From positions 1 to 36,419 of the forward strand of contig JAMOAB010000050.1 in NCBI GenBank assembly GCA_023621995.1: a stretch of DNA of 36,419 bases. Reading direction: 5' to 3'. Below the pieces are notes generated by a model, which ran no database searches, was not told where the DNA came from, and worked only from the letters and a program-made list of their open reading frames with translations. Source of the stretch: Bacillota bacterium. GTDB taxonomy: Bacteria; Bacillota; Clostridia; Caldicoprobacterales; Xylanivirgaceae. A program made the translations under genes and the position numbers. Shown here piece after piece: positions 1 to 8,553 of this stretch (the first letter of the stretch is position 1; each line of letters opens with the position of its first letter).

Positions 1-49
1 TGTCGTTATTTCTAACTCGTTACTTAAAAAGCAAAATTATATCTCGAAA

Positions 50-97
50 GTGACATTTTCATAGAATAAAATCATGATTTTTTAGGTGACATTTTCA
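50..97. repeat. Direct repeat, two copies of a 12-bp motif
   Basis: GTGACATTTTCA occurs at 50-61 and again at 86-97 in the same orientation, 36 bp apart. The surrounding 1-310 stretch is AT-rich and contains no open reading frame of note apart from the terminator near its right end. Closely spaced repeats of this kind can be terminal repeats of an insertion sequence whose body lies left of the window, or protein-binding sites. Neither can be decided here. Confidence 0.4.
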
Positions 98-264
98 CAG
101 GTTATTGACATAATATTTAATAAAATTCTATAATTTTTTTAGCTAGTTATATAGTTAAATACAAGAAAAAATCATAGAAACACTTCACTGTACTACGATT
201 CTTTCGATCAAAAATATTGTGCATATTTTTTTACTAACTCTTTATAGCGATATGTCTTAGCCCA

Positions 265-305
265 TTAAAAATTGCCTAAGGGGAAGCACTAGGAAATCCT
301 TGGCA
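265..305 (-). terminator. Rho-independent terminator after the beta-galactosidase gene
   Basis: On the minus strand TGCCAAGG and CCTTAGGCA can pair with one bulged base across a loop of about 16 nt, followed by ATTTTTAAT. It lies directly downstream of the stop codon at 311-313, where transcription of the beta-galactosidase unit should end. Confidence 0.55.
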
Positions 306-310
306 TTCAA

Positions 311-2579
311 TCAAATAGGTATTAAGGAAATAGTGAGATTATCATCTACCTTACAATGTTTAAACGAGGTTATATAGGCCTTTTTCCCATTATATTGGAC
401 ATTATAGTCATGGCTTGGCATTATCCTTCGATCAGTGTTCAATACTATCATATCTTGGGGCTGGGTGAGGCGAAAGGTTATCTTATCTGTATCTACCCTT
501 TGTATCTCTGCAGTGGAATAGACTATCGTAACACCATTAGACAAGGATATATTAAGGGGCATCATTATACCATCCCTTGCCTGTAGGGTGACCTTCCGTC
601 CGTCTAGTAGCTTAGAGCCATTTTCATATACATGAAATTCTTTATCAAAACCATCTAAGTTTATCATGTGGAGAAATCGTTCCCCTTGTTTGTTAGTAGT
701 TGTGGTCATGAATATGCCATGGTAGACACAATCGTGGGTGAGAGCTACCTTGGCCCCTAGTCTCTCAAGTGCCATCCTGAAAAGATCCATATCTGTACAA
801 TAGGTTGTACCTATGACTATAGCACTGCCCATTCCCACATCGGTTTGAAAACCACACACCTCGTCTGTTCCATATATACGTAGAATTGCTTCCCCTCTCT
901 CCATGTTGAAAGTTTGGGCATAGTCTACTCTAACTTCAGGTCTTGGTGCAGCCCATCCTTCACTATATACAGAGAGATAATAACTTGGTGATGCATAGTG
1001 AACTTTTTTAGGCTCAATCCCCATTGCATCTGCAAGAATAGTACAGCTCTCCCCCTCCATGTCCAATGATGGAACCTCTCCATATAGTAGTATTCCGCCC
1101 CCTGATCTCATATAATCCACAAGCTTTGCCTGTATATCGCTATCCATATATCTAGCCGATGGCACTGCTAACACAGCTGTCTTCTTAGTATCCACTTTCC
1201 TATTTTGTATGTCAATTGAGGCAAACCTATAGCCACAAAGTAGCATGGCACGGGCCATTATCTCCCATGCACCAAAGGTCCGTCTACCCTCTATATTTCT
1301 AATCATATCTTTCATTTTCTGACTACCTGGGTAATGGTATTCTGTCATATAATAGTCTGGAATAAAGGCAAATGAAACACTATCGTGCTCCTCCTCCATA
1401 TTTGCCAGTTTACTTGCTACGGCCATAAATGTATTTATACTTCTAGCCATGCGTGGATATGTATAATTAAGCTCCCCCTCTGGGCTTATTGGAGCGGCAA
1501 AGCCATGACGCTCACCAGTTATGCCAATCCTAGCATTGCCATCGTTTAGCTTTATATCTAAGCGATAGTTGTATCCCCCAGCAAATAAGTAATAATTGAG
1601 CATTCGATGTCCTTGGGCAATGCACATACGTGCCTTTAAATCTACGCTAGAGGGATCATATCTGCCACTATATGTATTACCAAAGTTGCCATCACCACAG
1701 TTAAACTCTAGTGATGTAAGGGGCTGATCTTCATGGTGCATAGCATCCATAAAACTATTTATAAGATATAAATCTTGAAAGTTATTCATGTCAAGATCAC
1801 CAAAGTATATGTCGGACCCTGATATATAGCCTGGTGCCTGGGTATAGGTTTTATAGAGCTGGCTTATGCCTACGGGAAAAGTAAACCCTCGTCCATGACC
1901 TGTACCGTGTATATTTATAAAAAATGGCACATCCCTTACCCCGAACTCTTCGGCATAACTTCTAAGAGTTGATACATATCTGGCAAACCTATCCCTCATG
2001 TAGTATCCAAGATCCTTTAAAAGTTCCAATGCATAGTCTTCCTGAGGTGATCTAAATGCTCTATTTCTAAGGTCCACATCGTCCATATCAAATGGATATC
2101 GACTCATTAGACTCAAAGCATCATATCTCTCCTTAAGCCATAGGGAGAAATCATCTAACACATTGTCGGTTAAATCTGGACAATTGCTCACCCAAGACAG
2201 CATACCTATCTCATTATCTAACTGAACACCAATTATATTTCCACTCCTTGTATAGAGCCTAGGTGCTAAAACTCCCATGATTACCTGGTACCATTTTCTA
2301 ACCTCCCTTAAAAAATTAGGAGCAAGATAGTCTACAGTGGGAGTAGTTGCAGGTCTTCCATCCCAACCTACGGGAACTATCTCTGGATGTCTCTCATACA
2401 CCCAATGGGGGATGCCTTCGTTTTTTATCTCAGCCATTATAAAAGGACCTGGTCTTGCTATGAAGTAGAGATCATTTTCCCTGCATAGATCAATAAAGCC
2501 TCCCACGTCTAGCTCAGATCGAGTTTTCCCCTCTACATCGACTTGTCCTTATAATCTGTTTATCCTTGATTTCTATCAT
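311..2579 (-). pseudogene. GH35-type beta-galactosidase-like gene with 5' deletion
   Basis: A 731-codon open frame (311-2506) encodes a glycoside hydrolase of the GH35 type. The RPGPF motif sits near residue 18, QLDNEIG (proton donor Glu) near 95-101, and a Glu in TSLEFNCG near 267 is the likely nucleophile. A GGGILLYGE segment resembles the trimerisation region of beta-galactosidases. The frame has only a GTG start at 2506 without a ribosome binding site. Upstream, a well-placed ATG (2577-2579) preceded by GGGGAGG begins MIEIKDKQIIR, a typical start for this family, but that frame stops after about 20 codons. The main frame can be read upstream through VDVEGKTRSELDVGGF before hitting a stop. 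Roughly 50 residues expected between these segments are missing and the frame is changed. I infer an internal 5' deletion that inactivates the gene, with the rest still intact and hence a recent lesion. An assembly error is the alternative. Substrate is unknown. Confidence 0.75.
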
Positions 2580-2608
2580 AAGCATCTTCCTCCCCATCAA
2601 TATGCTAT

Positions 2609-2620
2609 TGAAACGTTTCA
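2609..2620. promoter_or_regulatory. LacI-family operator (perfect 12-bp palindrome)
   Basis: TGAAACGTTTCA is a perfect palindrome with the central CG step typical of LacI/GalR-family operators, including RbsR sites. It starts 10 nt downstream of the -10 box at 2631-2636, so it covers the expected transcription start: a classical repressor position. The LacI-type regulator at 4830-5843 is the nearest candidate ligand. A catabolite-control site for CcpA is an alternative, although the usual cre consensus has 14 bp. Confidence 0.7.
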
Positions 2621-2630
2621 CTTATGGGCA

Positions 2631-2659
2631 ATAATAACAGAGTTGAAAATCAAAAGCAA
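2631..2659 (-). promoter_or_regulatory. Sigma-A-type promoter for the beta-galactosidase gene
   Basis: On the minus strand TTGCTT (2654-2659) and TATTAT (2631-2636) are separated by exactly 17 nt. The start codon at 2577-2579 lies about 50 nt downstream, with the operator palindrome between. The promoter follows the terminator of the upstream gene, which supports an independent transcription unit. Confidence 0.6.
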
Positions 2660-2673
2660 GGGTATAGGCAGTA

Positions 2674-2728
2674 AAAATAGCCTTAATCATTCTCCAGTTT
2701 TTATTCAATTGGAGATCGATTAAGACTA
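2674..2728 (-). terminator. Rho-independent terminator after the isomerase gene
   Basis: Two 15-nt arms (2682-2728 region; CTTAATC and CTCCA parts pair, two central mismatches) form a long hairpin on the minus strand, followed by GGCTATTTTTAC. It lies 40 nt after the isomerase stop codon at 2768 and before the beta-galactosidase promoter. Confidence 0.6.
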
Positions 2729-2767
2729 TCAATTGAGCTAAGTTTACACACTACCTAGTCTATATAA

Positions 2768-3733
2768 TTATGCCCACCACATTCCACCAGTATCTTCGAA
2801 TGTCATGACTTCTTGAAGGAATTTTATAGCCTTTGTAAGCCCTTCATTTACCGACATAAGACTATCTTCATGTTCTATGCTGAGTACATCATCATAGCCT
2901 ACCATTCGTAGATTGCTCACTATGTCCTTCCACTCTTGATAGCCATGACCGTACCCTACTGAGCGGAATATCCATGAACGATTTATTTCATCGCCATAGT
3001 GTTTTGTATCTAGTACACCATTTATACCTGTGTTTATCTCGTCTATCTTTGTATCCTTGGCATGGAAATGATATATTGCAGGACCAAGCTCTCTTATGGC
3101 TGCTACAATGTCTATACCCTGCCAAAATAGATGGCTTGGATCGAAGTTCGCTCCAATTGTATCTCCAACTGCAGCTCTAAGCTTTAAGAGAGTCTCGGGA
3201 TTATATACACAAAAACCAGGATGCATCTCAAGGGCAATCCTTGTGACACCATGGTCATTTGCAAACTTGACAGCTCTCTCCCAATAGGGTATGAGTACAT
3301 CATTCCACTGATAGTCGAGGATCTTTAAAAAATCCTCTGGCCAAGGGCATGTAACCCAATTTGGATACATGGAATTTGGAGAATCTCCTGGACAACCGGA
3401 GAATGTATTTATCCTATCTAGGCCTAGTTTCTCTGCGAGCAGTACTGTCTTTTCAAAATCTTCATGGAACTTGTCTGCTATCTCCTTCTGTGGATGAACA
3501 GGATTTCCATGACAGCTAAGTGCGCTTATCTCCATGTCATATTTATCAATGAGGTCTTTAAGCTCCTTTATCTTGTCTGGATCCTTCAATAATTCTTCTG
3601 GGTTTGCGTGGGCAGTACCAGGAAATCCACCTGTACCAATTTCTACTGCCTGTACACCTAGTTCAGACAGATATTTCAATGCCTCTTCTAAACTTTTACC
3701 TCCCAATAGAACTGTAAAAACACCTAATTTCAT
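2768..3733 (-). CDS. Sugar phosphate isomerase/epimerase (xylose isomerase-like TIM barrel)
   Basis: This 321-residue protein belongs to the AP-endonuclease-2/xylose-isomerase-like TIM barrel family. Metal-binding residues characteristic of the family are visible in order: E169 in IALEMHPG, D198 in NFDPSHLFW, H224 in YHFHAKD and E287 in SIEHED. Such enzymes interconvert keto and aldo sugars or sugar phosphates, or epimerise or dehydrate related polyols. The exact substrate cannot be read from the sequence. The start ATG follows GAGGAGG at a good distance. A 197-nt gap with a terminator-like hairpin separates it from ribokinase, so it may be expressed partly by read-through or from an unrecognised promoter. 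Its position beside ribokinase and the repressor suggests that it channels a sugar from the same pathway. Confidence 0.85.
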   Translation of the reverse strand: MKLGVFTVLLGGKSLEEALKYLSELGVQAVEIGTGGFPGTAHANPEELLKDPDKIKELKDLIDKYDMEISALSCHGNPVHPQKEIADKFHEDFEKTVLLAEKLGLDRINTFSGCPGDSPNSMYPNWVTCPWPEDFLKILDYQWNDVLIPYWERAVKFANDHGVTRIALEMHPGFCVYNPETLLKLRAAVGDTIGANFDPSHLFWQGIDIVAAIRELGPAIYHFHAKDTKIDEINTGINGVLDTKHYGDEINRSWIFRSVGYGHGYQEWKDIVSNLRMVGYDDVLSIEHEDSLMSVNEGLTKAIKFLQEVMTFEDTGGMWWA

Positions 3734-3864
3734 AATATATGCCTCCTCATAAGATAATATAGATTACCCCTGTATACTATTTTACCCAATATATATTCCT
3801 TCTCATCAACTTTTTTAAGTCTTGTCTCAACTTTCTTTTGAATTCGCAACTTCTAAAGTCAGTG

Positions 3865-3913
3865 AATATATTAAATTGCCTGGACTATATCAAGTAAGAT
3901 ATATGTCCAGGCA
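3865..3913 (-). terminator. Strong hairpin after ribokinase, probable terminator
   Basis: TGCCTGGAC (3877-3885) pairs perfectly with GTCCAGGCA (3905-3913), and the stem continues through TATATC/GATATA with one bulged T. On the minus strand it is followed by ATTTAATATATTC, a rather poor U-tract. It lies 18 nt after the ribokinase stop and probably ends or attenuates the nucleoside operon. It could instead protect the mRNA 3' end. Confidence 0.6.
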
Positions 3914-3930
3914 TAATCTGTTGCGGCTAT

Positions 3931-4827
3931 TTAGTTATCTTCAATAAACTTTTCCACTTCTCTCCTATGTGGAAGCGAGTCTTGTGCACCTAGTTTTAGC
4001 GTAGTAAGTGCTCCTACCCCATTTGCAAATCTAAGGCTCTCTTTCATACCCATGCCCTCCACCATTGCAACTGCCAAGGCACCATTGAATGCATCGCCGG
4101 CAGCAGTAGTGTCTACTGAATCGACTTTAAACGCATCTACATAAAAGCTCTCATCCCTATCCATATAGAAACATCCCTTGCTACCTAGGGTTACCACTAC
4201 CCTTTTAACCCCTAGATCAAGTAGGGCCCTTGATCCCTTCTCTATATCATCGGTGCCACTTAAAAGTTCAAGTTCAGTCTCATTTGGGGTTATTATATCT
4301 ATCCATTTATAGATATGGTCTGGTAGGGAGGCAGCCGGCGCTGGATTTAATATGACAGACGTTTTAAGCTCATTAGTCAGTTCTATAGTATACACTACAG
4401 TATCTAGAGGAATTTCAAGTTGGAGTACTACCACATCAGCCTCCCCTATGACATGGGTAAATTCCTTTATATGTTCTCGTCCTAAATATCTATTGGCACC
4501 AGGATATACTACTATTGTGTTGTTTCCTCCATTATCAACTGTGATCATGGCATTGCCTGTAGCAGAATCTACTTTGTATATACCTCCCGTGTCTATCCCC
4601 TCGTCTTTAAGCCCTTGCAGTAGCACCTCACCAGCACTATCACATCCAACGGCGCCTATCATAGACACGTTAGCACCTAGTCGACTGGCGGCTACTGCCT
4701 GATTGGCCCCTTTGCCCCCTGCTACAGTGGTGAAAAAATTAGACATTATAGTTTCACCCTCACGGGGTAGCCTATCTACTTTCGTTGTATAGTCCATATT
4801 CATACTTCCTACTACCACTATTCCCAT
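3931..4827 (-). CDS. rbsK: Ribokinase
   Basis: A 298-residue PfkB-family sugar kinase that phosphorylates D-ribose with ATP to ribose 5-phosphate in the cytoplasm. The N-terminal signature AGGKGANQAVAASRLG lies at about 36-51. The second signature DTTAAGDAFNGA, with catalytic D245, is at about 239-250. N182 and E184 in the PNETE motif are typical of ribokinases. Length is normal for the family. The ATG follows AAGGAGGA, and the LacI regulator ends 2 nt upstream. As the last gene of the tightly packed operon, it fits as the step that captures ribose released by the two nucleoside hydrolases. Related PfkB kinases for other pentoses or nucleosides are the alternative. Confidence 0.9.
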   Translation of the reverse strand: MGIVVVGSMNMDYTTKVDRLPREGETIMSNFFTTVAGGKGANQAVAASRLGANVSMIGAVGCDSAGEVLLQGLKDEGIDTGGIYKVDSATGNAMITVDNGGNNTIVVYPGANRYLGREHIKEFTHVIGEADVVVLQLEIPLDTVVYTIELTNELKTSVILNPAPAASLPDHIYKWIDIITPNETELELLSGTDDIEKGSRALLDLGVKRVVVTLGSKGCFYMDRDESFYVDAFKVDSVDTTAAGDAFNGALAVAMVEGMGMKESLRFANGVGALTTLKLGAQDSLPHRREVEKFIEDN

Positions 4828-4829
4828 GT

Positions 4830-5843
4830 TTAAATCCTCCTTCGTTCTACAGAGTCTCGTACGACTAATCTAGGCCTTAAAACTATCTCCTCCGCCCCTG
4901 TAGATTTACCATCCATAAGCTCTACAAGCAGTTTCATAGCCTGTACACCTAAACTATACTTAGCTTGTGCCATGGTAGTCAACTTTGGATAGGTCATACC
5001 TGCCAAATATATGTCATCATAACCTGTTATAGATATCTCTTTTGGCACTTCTATACCCTTTTCATGTAATGTATCCAGGGCACCGACTGCCATCAGATCG
5101 TTGGCACAGGCAACTGCAGTAAATTGGTACGGTAGTTTTAAAAGCTCTCCCATGCCAAGTTTTCCACTGCTCATCTTATAGTCTCCATGTACCACTAATT
5201 CTGGATTAAACGGAATTCCATGGTCAATAAGGGCCTTTTTATAGCCCTCTAGCCTGTCTCTTGCAGTAGAGCTTTCCCTAGCCCCCGATATGTAGGCAAT
5301 ATTTCTATGTCCCTCTTCTATGAGATAGCTTACCATCTCATACATTCCAGCCACTCCATCATCACATACATAACTAGCACCGTCAACATGGACAAATCTA
5401 TCTAAAAATACAAATGGAATACTACTATCCATAAGCTCTTCTATGTTTTCCCTATCTGACTGCATAGAACCTGTATATATTATGCCATCTACATACTTAT
5501 CAATTAAAAGCTTTATATATTCTTTTTCCTTATCCCATTTACTATCGGTATTGCATAGTATTATGTTATAGCCATGTTTGGCTGCTGTATCCTCTACACC
5601 TCGAATGATTTCAGGGAAGAAGGGATTCATAATATCGGGAATTATGACACCTACTACCTGAGTCTTTTTGAGTACCAAACCCCTTGCAATATAGTTTGGC
5701 GTATATCCCTTTTCATCTATTATCTTCAAAATTCTCTCCCTAGTCTCCTCCCCTACCCCTTCTGTCTTGTTATTTATTACCCTGGAGACTGTGGTTATAG
5801 ATACTCCTGCTTCCTTTGCAATGTCCTTTATAGTAACCCTCAT
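4830..5843 (-). CDS. LacI-family transcriptional regulator (RbsR-like)
   Basis: A 337-residue LacI/GalR repressor. The N-terminal helix-turn-helix and hinge helix (TIKDIAKEAGVSITTVSRV, then YTPNYIARGL) span residues 3-57. The rest is a periplasmic-binding-protein-like effector domain (VVGVIIPDIMNPFF onward). The start lies 6 nt after the stop of the preceding gene, and the GGGG of that gene's last codons serves as a weak ribosome binding site. It sits directly before ribokinase in the same transcript, so ribose or a nucleoside-derived sugar is a plausible inducer. Two candidate operators are in the window: the 12-bp palindrome before the beta-galactosidase gene and the 27-bp inverted repeat before the nucleoside operon. 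Both contain an AACGTT core. Being inside the operon it would be autoregulated. Confidence 0.88.
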   Translation of the reverse strand: MRVTIKDIAKEAGVSITTVSRVINNKTEGVGEETRERILKIIDEKGYTPNYIARGLVLKKTQVVGVIIPDIMNPFFPEIIRGVEDTAAKHGYNIILCNTDSKWDKEKEYIKLLIDKYVDGIIYTGSMQSDRENIEELMDSSIPFVFLDRFVHVDGASYVCDDGVAGMYEMVSYLIEEGHRNIAYISGARESSTARDRLEGYKKALIDHGIPFNPELVVHGDYKMSSGKLGMGELLKLPYQFTAVACANDLMAVGALDTLHEKGIEVPKEISITGYDDIYLAGMTYPKLTTMAQAKYSLGVQAMKLLVELMDGKSTGAEEIVLRPRLVVRDSVERRRI

Positions 5844-5849
5844 ATATTT

Positions 5850-7235
5850 CTACCCCATTTTCCTCACACTATCTACTGTCCAGTCCACTAGCTCTTCAAT
5901 TGTCATCTCCTTCATGGTACGAACATAGGTATAGAGTTTATCTCCAATGGGCTCCATCCATCGCTTAGGGATAGATTCCATCCCCCCTATTATACCCAGG
6001 GCTGTCATTATCTGAGCTGCATTACAATCCACATCTTGGCCTTCCATGGCTATTATATGCATTGTATCATCAAAATCGCCGTTGCCAAACCATAGGGCTA
6101 CAACTTCAGCTGCTGCATTGGGATATGCATGTACCCAATTATATCGTTCAAATCGCCTCTCGCATATATGCCAAGCTTCTTCCCAATCGGACGATACCCT
6201 GCAGCTCTCGTAGGCAAACTTTATGACACTATAGTATTCACTTTCTTTAGGTAGCATATCCATGGACATCTCTAAAATCTTCTTTATATCGGTCTCTACA
6301 AAGGCTAGAGATACTAGTAGGGCATTGAATACCTCTCCAATTATGCCATTATTCCCATGGGAGATGGTGCCATCTATGAATGCAAGCCTAGCCGCCTCCC
6401 TTGGGTCTCCTGGTGCTACCATGCCGCATATGGCTCCCCGCATCTGGGCTCCAATCCATTCATAGAATGGATTTTGATGTATGCCACTTTGGGGTGGGAA
6501 TATCCCTGACCTTAAATTTTTAAGGGCTATGTCCTCTGCCGACCATCCAAAGGGTATGAGCGCCACCCACTGTAGGGCTATATCCTCTGCTGTAACATCG
6601 TAGCCCTTTTCTTCAAATGCCTTTAAAAATGCGAGCTCATAAGTAATATCGTCATTTAGTGTGTTGGGTTTTCGTACATAGTCCCTTATCTCACCAAATG
6701 CCTTGCGTAAATTGGCGGTGATGTATCCCTCTAATGCTGTTCCCATGGCACCACCTATTATCTGGGCAACCCAACCTGCCCTTATTTTCTGTTTAAAATC
6801 CTCATCGTGTATATTATATTGCCTCTTAGGTTGAAACTCCACATCCTGTTCATATTCCTCCCAAGTATTATATATCTTGTATTTCCAATAGGAGGAAGAT
6901 TCATCATTTTTGGCGTTATTTACAGCATACATAATCTTGGCAGTTACACTGTGTAGTGTAGGCATATCATCCTCTTCAAGTGCCCTAAGCCCCTTTTCTA
7001 TAAGCTCTTCTGCCCCTTCCACTCTCATGCCTCTATTCTCCACCGCCTGTACAGCTGCTATCATGAGCCTTTCAGGTGCTCCAGAACCAGGCACCCGACT
7101 ATCCCATAAAAGCCTTGTATACGAATCTGCTTGCTCTTCTAGTTCACTAATGATATCCCATGATTGCTCTTCTTCCTCAAGCACCCTAGGCATTGCACTG
7201 TCCATAAGTTGCCTTTCCATCTCCCATGCCCTCAT
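5850..7235 (-). CDS. ADP-ribosylglycohydrolase (DraG) family protein in the nucleoside operon
   Basis: A 461-residue protein. Its C-terminal two thirds (about 145-450) match the all-helical ADP-ribosylglycohydrolase/DraG fold. The first metal motif is present as NDDITYE (194-200) and the second as GQDVDCNAAQ (399-408), with DxDC in place of the more usual DTDT. The first 140 residues form an extra helical region absent from small DraG proteins. Family members cleave N- or O-glycosidic bonds to ADP-ribose and related ribosides in a Mg-dependent manner. The ATG has a strong GAGGAGGT site 8 nt upstream. Its place between a nucleoside deaminase and the repressor/ribokinase pair suggests that it acts on a small riboside or ADP-ribose-like metabolite rather than on modified proteins. 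That is inference from context. A paralogue lies at 24190-25551. Confidence 0.8.
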   Translation of the reverse strand: MRAWEMERQLMDSAMPRVLEEEEQSWDIISELEEQADSYTRLLWDSRVPGSGAPERLMIAAVQAVENRGMRVEGAEELIEKGLRALEEDDMPTLHSVTAKIMYAVNNAKNDESSSYWKYKIYNTWEEYEQDVEFQPKRQYNIHDEDFKQKIRAGWVAQIIGGAMGTALEGYITANLRKAFGEIRDYVRKPNTLNDDITYELAFLKAFEEKGYDVTAEDIALQWVALIPFGWSAEDIALKNLRSGIFPPQSGIHQNPFYEWIGAQMRGAICGMVAPGDPREAARLAFIDGTISHGNNGIIGEVFNALLVSLAFVETDIKKILEMSMDMLPKESEYYSVIKFAYESCRVSSDWEEAWHICERRFERYNWVHAYPNAAAEVVALWFGNGDFDDTMHIIAMEGQDVDCNAAQIMTALGIIGGMESIPKRWMEPIGDKLYTYVRTMKEMTIEELVDWTVDSVRKMG

Positions 7236-7257
7236 AAGATACCTCCTCTACATATTT

Positions 7258-8553
7258 TTAAAAATAGAGCATTGCTTTGCCCTTGCCCCGCTTTAATAAA
7301 TTATCTACCCTGTTTAGAATCTCACCTCTTATACTGTCGAGGGGCATGTTCACATCTCCGTCTTTCTTAACCCATTTACCATCTACCATGACATGCCGTA
7401 TATTACGTGCATCAGCACTATATATTATAGCTGCAAGGGGGTTATAGACTGGTAGGGTATTTATCATGTTTATATCCCAAACTATGAGATCTGCCCCATA
7501 GCCTGGCTTTAGCTTTCCAGTTTTGAAGCCAAGGGCTTCATGTCCCCTCATTCCAATCTGCCAAAGCTCCTTTAGAGTAAAACTTTGGGGAAGTCCTAAT
7601 ATATTCTTGCCTATGAGCCCTAAATACCTGATCTGCTCTAAGGGGCTTAGGGAGTTAGAGCTGGCAGCCCCGTCTGTACCTATGCAGAGGGGAAGGTCCC
7701 TATAATTGTGCCAGACAGTTCCCCAGCCCATTGCAAGCTTCATATAGGTCTTTGGCGTGAGGGCCATATAGGTGTCATCGGATAGGTATGACATATCTTC
7801 CTCTTGTATATAGAGCCCATGGGCAACTATAGCTGGAACGTCCATACCGCCTACTTCATGGAGGACTCTAAATGGGGTCTTGCCTGAACTATCTAAGCTA
7901 CTTATTATCTGATCCAAAGTCTCAGATACGTGTATATGGATCCCCACTCCAAGCTCCTTTGCCCTATCTATTATTGTCTCTAGGGATTCAGGAGAGCATG
8001 TATAGGGGGCATGGGGCCCTAGCCTTACATTTAAACGTCTATGCTGTCTATTGTAGGTTTGTACAAGCTCTGTGGCCCCATCTAACTGGGATGAAAATTC
8101 GTTACTGTCACCAAATATGGTGGGTGCTATATCTCCCCTTATGCCCGACTCTAACACTGCCCTACATATCTCCTCTGCATAGAAGTAGTGATCGGCAAAA
8201 CTAGTTACCCCATTATCTATCATCTCAGCAATGGCAAGTAGGGAACCTATATAGACATCCGAAGGCTCTAACTTGCTCTCATAGGGCCATATCTCTCCAT
8301 TGAACCATCTGTCTATACTTACATCCTCAGCAATACCTTTGAATATATTCATAGGCGAGTGGGTATGGAGATTTACAAAACCAGGGGTGACTATAAAGTC
8401 ACTACAGTCTAGCACTTCACCATAGTCAGTTTTGGAAAGTTTAGAACCTATGGTGGTTATATGCCCCCTATCTATGCCTATGTCCAATCCTTTTACTATA
8501 TCGCCATTTTCATCTATTAATGTAACATTCTGAAGTAATATGTCATTTCCCAT
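7258..8553 (-). CDS. Amidohydrolase, MTA/SAH/adenosine deaminase type
   Basis: A 431-residue metal-dependent amidohydrolase of the TrzN/MtaD/SsnA group. Metal and catalytic residues are recognisable: HTH in NLHTHSPMN (about 62-64), HIHVSE (His and Glu), VAHG (His), and D in IGTDGAASSN. An N-terminal composite beta-domain and the C-terminal GADLIVWD strand complete the usual architecture. Family members deaminate 5'-methylthioadenosine, S-adenosylhomocysteine, adenosine or related purines. The start codon overlaps the stop of the upstream nucleoside hydrolase (ATGGGAAATGA), so translation is coupled. With nucleoside import and hydrolysis genes around it, conversion of adenosine-type nucleosides to inosine-type products is the likely job. 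Guanine deaminase or another heterocycle amidohydrolase is possible. Confidence 0.82.
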   Translation of the reverse strand: MGNDILLQNVTLIDENGDIVKGLDIGIDRGHITTIGSKLSKTDYGEVLDCSDFIVTPGFVNLHTHSPMNIFKGIAEDVSIDRWFNGEIWPYESKLEPSDVYIGSLLAIAEMIDNGVTSFADHYFYAEEICRAVLESGIRGDIAPTIFGDSNEFSSQLDGATELVQTYNRQHRRLNVRLGPHAPYTCSPESLETIIDRAKELGVGIHIHVSETLDQIISSLDSSGKTPFRVLHEVGGMDVPAIVAHGLYIQEEDMSYLSDDTYMALTPKTYMKLAMGWGTVWHNYRDLPLCIGTDGAASSNSLSPLEQIRYLGLIGKNILGLPQSFTLKELWQIGMRGHEALGFKTGKLKPGYGADLIVWDINMINTLPVYNPLAAIIYSADARNIRHVMVDGKWVKKDGDVNMPLDSIRGEILNRVDNLLKRGKGKAMLYF

